Assembly (NCBI GenBank): GCA_948146395.1
Contig: OX411548.1
Coordinates: forward strand, 39,337,737 to 39,401,736
Length of the DNA stretch: 64,000 bases
Direction of reading: 5' to 3'
From: Fragum whitleyi
Lineage: Eukaryota > Mollusca > Bivalvia > Cardiida > Cardiidae
Part shown: positions 27,401 through 33,400 of the stretch, one piece after another
How the letters are laid out: each line of letters starts with the position of its first letter
How positions within the stretch are numbered: the first letter of the stretch is position 1
Program-made: the position numbers and the translations under genes
The notes under the pieces: generated by a model
Databases searched by the model: none
What the model saw: the letters and a program-made list of their open reading frames with translations, nothing else
What the model was told of the DNA's origin: nothing

Positions 27401-30400
27401 AAATGTTGGTCATATTCACACTTCAATATGAAAGATACATTAACAACAACATCTCCAAAAATTTTGCATCCCAGGGACTAACATATTTGAAAAATATGAG
27501 TCCTTTGTGAAATATGTGCATCTTTGATGCGGGATGCACACGAAATGGATCACTGGGGTACAGGGAACCCTTTACATTTAGAATTAAGGGTACATCATAT
27601 AAATCTTATAAAACTTACTCTATATATTACTAGTTAGAGTAAAACTGATTTAAGGCCCATAAGATCTACAACTGTTGTAAAAAGCATCTTAACCCTTTTC
27701 CAAACAACACAATTTTAGGATCATCCAATTTGAAAGGAGTTGCAGATAACAGAATAAATAATGCCTAATGGAAAAAATATGTATGTTATAGCTTAGAAAA
27801 TATTGAGGCAAAAGGAGAAAGTGCTGGCCACCAGCACTTTCTTCTTTTGCCTCAATGTTTTCCCAAGCCTTACCACTTCGAAACGTCAAAACCAGGTCTT
27901 GTTTGGGAAAGGGTTAACTGATTTCTTTATTGGAATAACCATTACTCAAAAAGTACTCTAAGTAAATGCAATTGCTACATAATTTGCAGTTCAAAACCAT
28001 TTCAGTTGCAATTGTAAGCCCCTCTAATTCTTGCAAGTTAATGCATAAAATTGAAGACATTAGTTCCTTTAAATTAAAATAAATCAGTTTTCAATTAAAA
28101 CATTTAATATTTTATAAATAACAGGTCTGGAGTCAGCTGAACCAGTGAAGAACCTATTGATATACACAGATATAAATAATTGGAGTTTCATGGCTGCCAA
28201 TGTTTACAACTTCAGAATTACCTGTTGATTGATAAGCCACACAGCTTCTTCAATGGCTAAAATAAATGACTGACCAATTAATGATTGGATTTACAACTGA
28301 TAATTAGGCATCCAAACCAAAGACTCTTTCATTCAAAACTTTCATGTATTGGCAGAGATAATTCTGGCTCAGAATTTCATGTGCGAAAAATCTCATTCAG
28401 TCCGAAATTATGAGAAATACTGAGTTTTCAATGGCAAATTGAACCAAATCCTTTGTTAGAAATATATATTCCTGTGAGACTTTTCTCTCAATTAGCAAAT
28501 TTGAATGAGATTTCTGGCAGAAATATGAGAGAATTTGCACAGATCTCGCCCAAAAATGATCCCTGTATTGGTCATTGTCTTTTTACGTTAATCAATTATT
28601 TTTTGCATGCAGCGTGCTTGCACGTCTAGCCTATAAACTTGTACGTGAATTGATGTATTTCTAAGTGAATTACATATCAAGTATGTGAATGGGCACCCTG
28701 TAGTCCATCCCTTATATAATTTCTTCTGGTATTATGGACTAGTCCCTCTAAACAACACTCATTCGAAAATTACTTCGAAGGATAATTCATTGATTTTTTG
28801 CAGATAGACAGACAGATTGATGGACAGACAGAAAAACATTGGTAAAACAATGCATCTATAGATGCACGGGCATAAAAATTACCTGTTTCATACAGATCTT
28901 TGATCTGATACACTTCTGTGTCATCCTTGGTGTTGGTGATATTTGATACCAGAACATAGTCATTCAACTGGTATCTCAATCCATTCAGAGAGAAAGCCCT
29001 TAAACCAAAAAAGACAGATTCAATTCTAAATATAAGAATATAGATTCAATGATATATAAGAATATAGAAAGTTACAGGGTCACATCGGTTACCGATCAAC
29101 TTGGCCCATTTTCAACTAGGCCCAACATACAAGTTGGCCAGAATATCATTTTATATGCCAAAGCAGTTTTATTATTGAATATCTATTAAGTATAATTGCT
29201 ACAAATACAAAATTGTTCAATCTGCGCTTTATTCATTCTTGTGAAGAAATTTTCTTGCATGATAAGCAAATTAAAAGTTAAATTGAATTTTGAGCATCAT
29301 TCAAAGAATCATGTATGTATATTCAAACAAAGAGTCAATATTATATTATCAAGATAACAATGCAATGTTTCTAAAATAATAAAAGTAAATAAAGAAAAAT
29401 ATATTAACTGCATCATTTATACAAAATTTGTAGATCTACTTATTTCATGGAACAAAATCTAAGTTACTATAGACCATATATTAGGGCTGAGTTGACCAGG
29501 CTGAGTTATTTGTTGGATCAAGTTGGCCGGTAACCTTCTAACCCCATTTGACTATTATAGTACTCTGGGCTCGTGTTAGTGTTTGATATTGGGGAGTCAT
29601 TGACTCCTCACCTAAGAAATTGTGGGGGTCAAATCTGAATTTACAGGGGTCAAAAAGACAGAAAAAGCAAATCATCAGTAGAATTTTACATATTTAAGAG
29701 TCAGTTTAACTGTTTCTTGTAATGATATAAAAACAAGTATTGATACGTAGAACTTTAAAAAGAAATTTGTGAAAAAAAACATGTTTTGACCCTTAGTAAT
29801 TCCTCTCAAGGGGGTCAAAATGACCCCCTTGGGAGAAATTTCAAGGGGTCAAATTAGGATATTTTCAGATTTCTGGGGGTCAAAACCCTGGTTTAAGGGT
29901 CAAACACGAGCCCTGGTACTAGGGAGGATGTACAACTTTAACATGCAGTCTTCTGGGGAGGCCACGATTCTGTGACATTCTCGCATAAAAATTGTACATG
30001 TCGCATAAAATCTCTGCAAGATGCGACTTTTGTCCCATGTAAATAACATGCTCAAATTATAGTAGAAATGGCCGAAGACAACGTCAATTGGACATAAAAT
30101 CGAAAGTAACAATGACTTTCCAAGCTAACACCTGCTGCAAGGTTCAAGGTCAAATGTAAATTACTTACTTTCCCAAATTTCAACACACTATCCCTGGCCT
30201 GGACCTCACATGCGAAAATAAATCGACCAGATGCAATACATGAATATTTAAAGAGTCCAAACATGCTGCTATAATAGGTCCTTTTAAGGAAAATCCATTT
30301 GATGACAACATGATTTTATCCCTTTTAAATTCAGTTCCGAAGTCAGGGATTGATGAGAGAAGAGTTAGTTTAGATCTGAGTTATCCCAAATTTGGAAATA

Positions 30401-33400
30401 ATATCAATAGTCATGTTTCAAAAGATTTTTATTTAGGGGATAAGGTTGATTTATTTAAACAAACAAATCGTTTTTGCAAAGCATTATCTTCATTTCTCAC
30501 AACGTTTTAAAAAATACACTAGTCCCAAGAGTTGTCGATTGATTATACTTGCAATAGTACATTTCTTTACAAACTTAATAAAAAAAGATTTGAAGAATAT
30601 ATAGTGCAAAATGAATAAATTGTTTCAGTAAAAAACAATTTCCTCATTTCCCACAATATTATTTCATCTCAAGACAGTTAACATCTCATAACATATCATT
30701 TGCCATCTACAATTTCTTCTTTTAATTTGTTTAGTTTAATCATAAAAGAATCGTCCTTTTATATATTTTTTATATCAATATTGCTTGACTGTAAATACAC
30801 GCCTAACTTCGTGATGAAAAATTTGATAACTGAATGCAATATTGTGAAAAATGAAGACCACTTGATTTCTTCACACCTTTGTTAATGTGTCTACACTTCT
30901 TGGCAAGTGTCGATGGTCTCGTAATTTCTTCATATACATGTATATGTATATGGCAGAAGAAAATATTTGGAACATAAATACGTTTTCCTCAAGATGATAA
31001 TGCTAGGATAAACAAAAAAATACCAATTTTGTCGAACTTTATTGTTATATCTAAAACATATATTTGGGCCGAGTAATACATTGGGCCGAGTTGCCGATTA
31101 GCTGAGTTAAAAAGGGCCGAGTTGACAGGTCACCATGGGTTCAAGTCCCATGTTGGCACATCTTTTCTGCCCTTTTTTTCTTCAAAAATGATGGAGAGAG
31201 GAAAAAGTCAAAAAACTTTTTTTGCAGTGTAGTCCACTTTCCAAAAAAAATTTGCCCTTTCTAATTTTCTGGCCAGAATAGACACCTTTTTAACAACATG
31301 GGTTTAAGCTTTGTTTCATCTCAATAACAAACAAAGGTATTTTATCTTTTCGAGTGTTTTTGAGAGAAAGGAGGTGTTCCAAAAGTGCCCACGCACGGAT
31401 TTTCATGAAACTTTGCAAATACATACTACACATTAAATGTACCACAGAACAAACTTTCATTTGTCAATATCTCAAAAAGAGGTCAAATTACAGCCCCTTA
31501 TCTTAATCCATGTTGAGGTAAGTGGGTGGGGTAATTTAATATGCTATAATTTCTTTATACTTATCAATTTTTGAATTGTTTTTTATGTACTGTAAAGTTT
31601 ATAGTAATTATTAAGATAATGAATATATAAATGGCAAGTTTTACGTTGTTTGACAAATTTTTATACTCTTGAATATAAAAATTTCTTATTTTTTTTTAAA
31701 AAATTGAGGTGAATATAAATTTTGAGCGCATAGATTAGTACCTTCTGATGCTAGTCCAGTTTAGTTACTCTTCAAAAAATAAGCTCTACTATCCTTCTTT
31801 CTTGTGTAAAAATTTAAAGAAGATTGAAAACCGGTAACATTATTTTTTATGCTTATAAATACATATCTTTAGTTTCAAAATTCATCCAAAATCTTGTATT
31901 ATGTCCATTATTTAAATGTCTTTGTTTTTATCTTTATACAAATTTACAAATAATTACAAGTCAAGGCATAAACTGCATAAGATGTTTTTTTGTATCACTA
32001 AACTGGTCAAATTACAGCCCTTGCTTTACCACAATGTTGAAAAAGTGGGTGGGGTAAGATGAAAAATATAATTTACTTGATTTTCTTTAATCTTTGCAAA
32101 AATTTCAATAGTATCTTACAGTAAGTTTTGCAGAATTTGTTTCTTATTTTCCTGAGTTGAAAAGAATTATTTAGGAAAAATATTGTGTGCTAGTGACTGG
32201 CTATCTATCTATCGGTCTGTCTGTTTCTTAGAAATTTGCCTATCTGTCTGCACATCATAAAAAAATGATATTTGCAAATTACTTCAATCCTTTTCTAGAT
32301 ACATATTCATATGTGACATCATAATGAATCAAATCACTTGAGATCTGAAATCTCTGAGGTCAAGGTCATCCATGTTTAGGTAAGTTGATGGGGTTAAATA
32401 TTCTATAATTTTTTTTATACTTATCAATTTATGCATTGCATATGCATAGTTTTCATGTACTGTAAAGCCCATAAAAGTGATTAAGATAATGAATATATAA
32501 AATGAAAAGTTCTGTGTTGACAATTTTTTTACACACTCAAAAATAAAAATTGCTTAAAAGTATGTATGTATACACATTCAAGTTCTATGTCCAATTTCAC
32601 TTAAAAGGTTAAACTTAGCAAAAATAAACAAACATGCGAGCCTATTCAAGATATACAATGTTTATTTTTGGTTGGATATGTGATTTCAGGTTAACACATC
32701 CAGTAACTTGATGATAGTCTTACATGTGCAAGGTCATTGTCAGCAAACAAGGTTAAACTAAAATAAAAAAAACACAAAAACTTAGCATTTTCTATGTTTC
32801 TATGTTTGTTTTTAGCTCACCTGAGCACAAAGTGCTCAAGGTAAGCTAATGCGATCGTAGAATGTCCGTCGCCATTCGTGCGTCGTCCACAATTTCTTTA
32901 AACATCTTCTCCTCCTAAACCAGTGGACCAATCTTGATGAAACTTGGCAGATATGTTACATGGGTAAAGCTCTACCAAAGTTGTTCAAATAAATAAAATC
33001 CACCTTTGGCTTTCCCTTTACCTTTAACAAAACGAGTGAAAATATGAAAATCTTCAAAAATCTTCTTCTCTGAAACAATAAGGTGGACAGCTTTCATATT
33101 TGGTATGTAGCATCATCTAGTGGACCTCTACCAAGTTTGTTCCTATCAAGACCCTGGTGTCATATTGGGGCTCCATCCGGGCGCAACCCTTTTTACATAG
33201 AATCAAAGAGCGAAAAACTTAAAAAAAAACTTCTCTTCTGAATCAAGAAGCCAGACAGCTTTCATATTTGGTATGTAGCATCATCTAATGGACCAAGTTT
33301 GTTCATATCAAGACCCTGGGGTCACATTTGGGTTTTGGTGCATCCCTTTTTACATAGAATCAAAGAGCGAAAAGGCATTTCTGTCTTGCTCTTGGCTGAA

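Noticed and set aside
31110..31165. tRNA gene or SINE head
   Set aside because: Only a B-box-like 'ggttcaagtcc' is seen, with no A box or cloverleaf.
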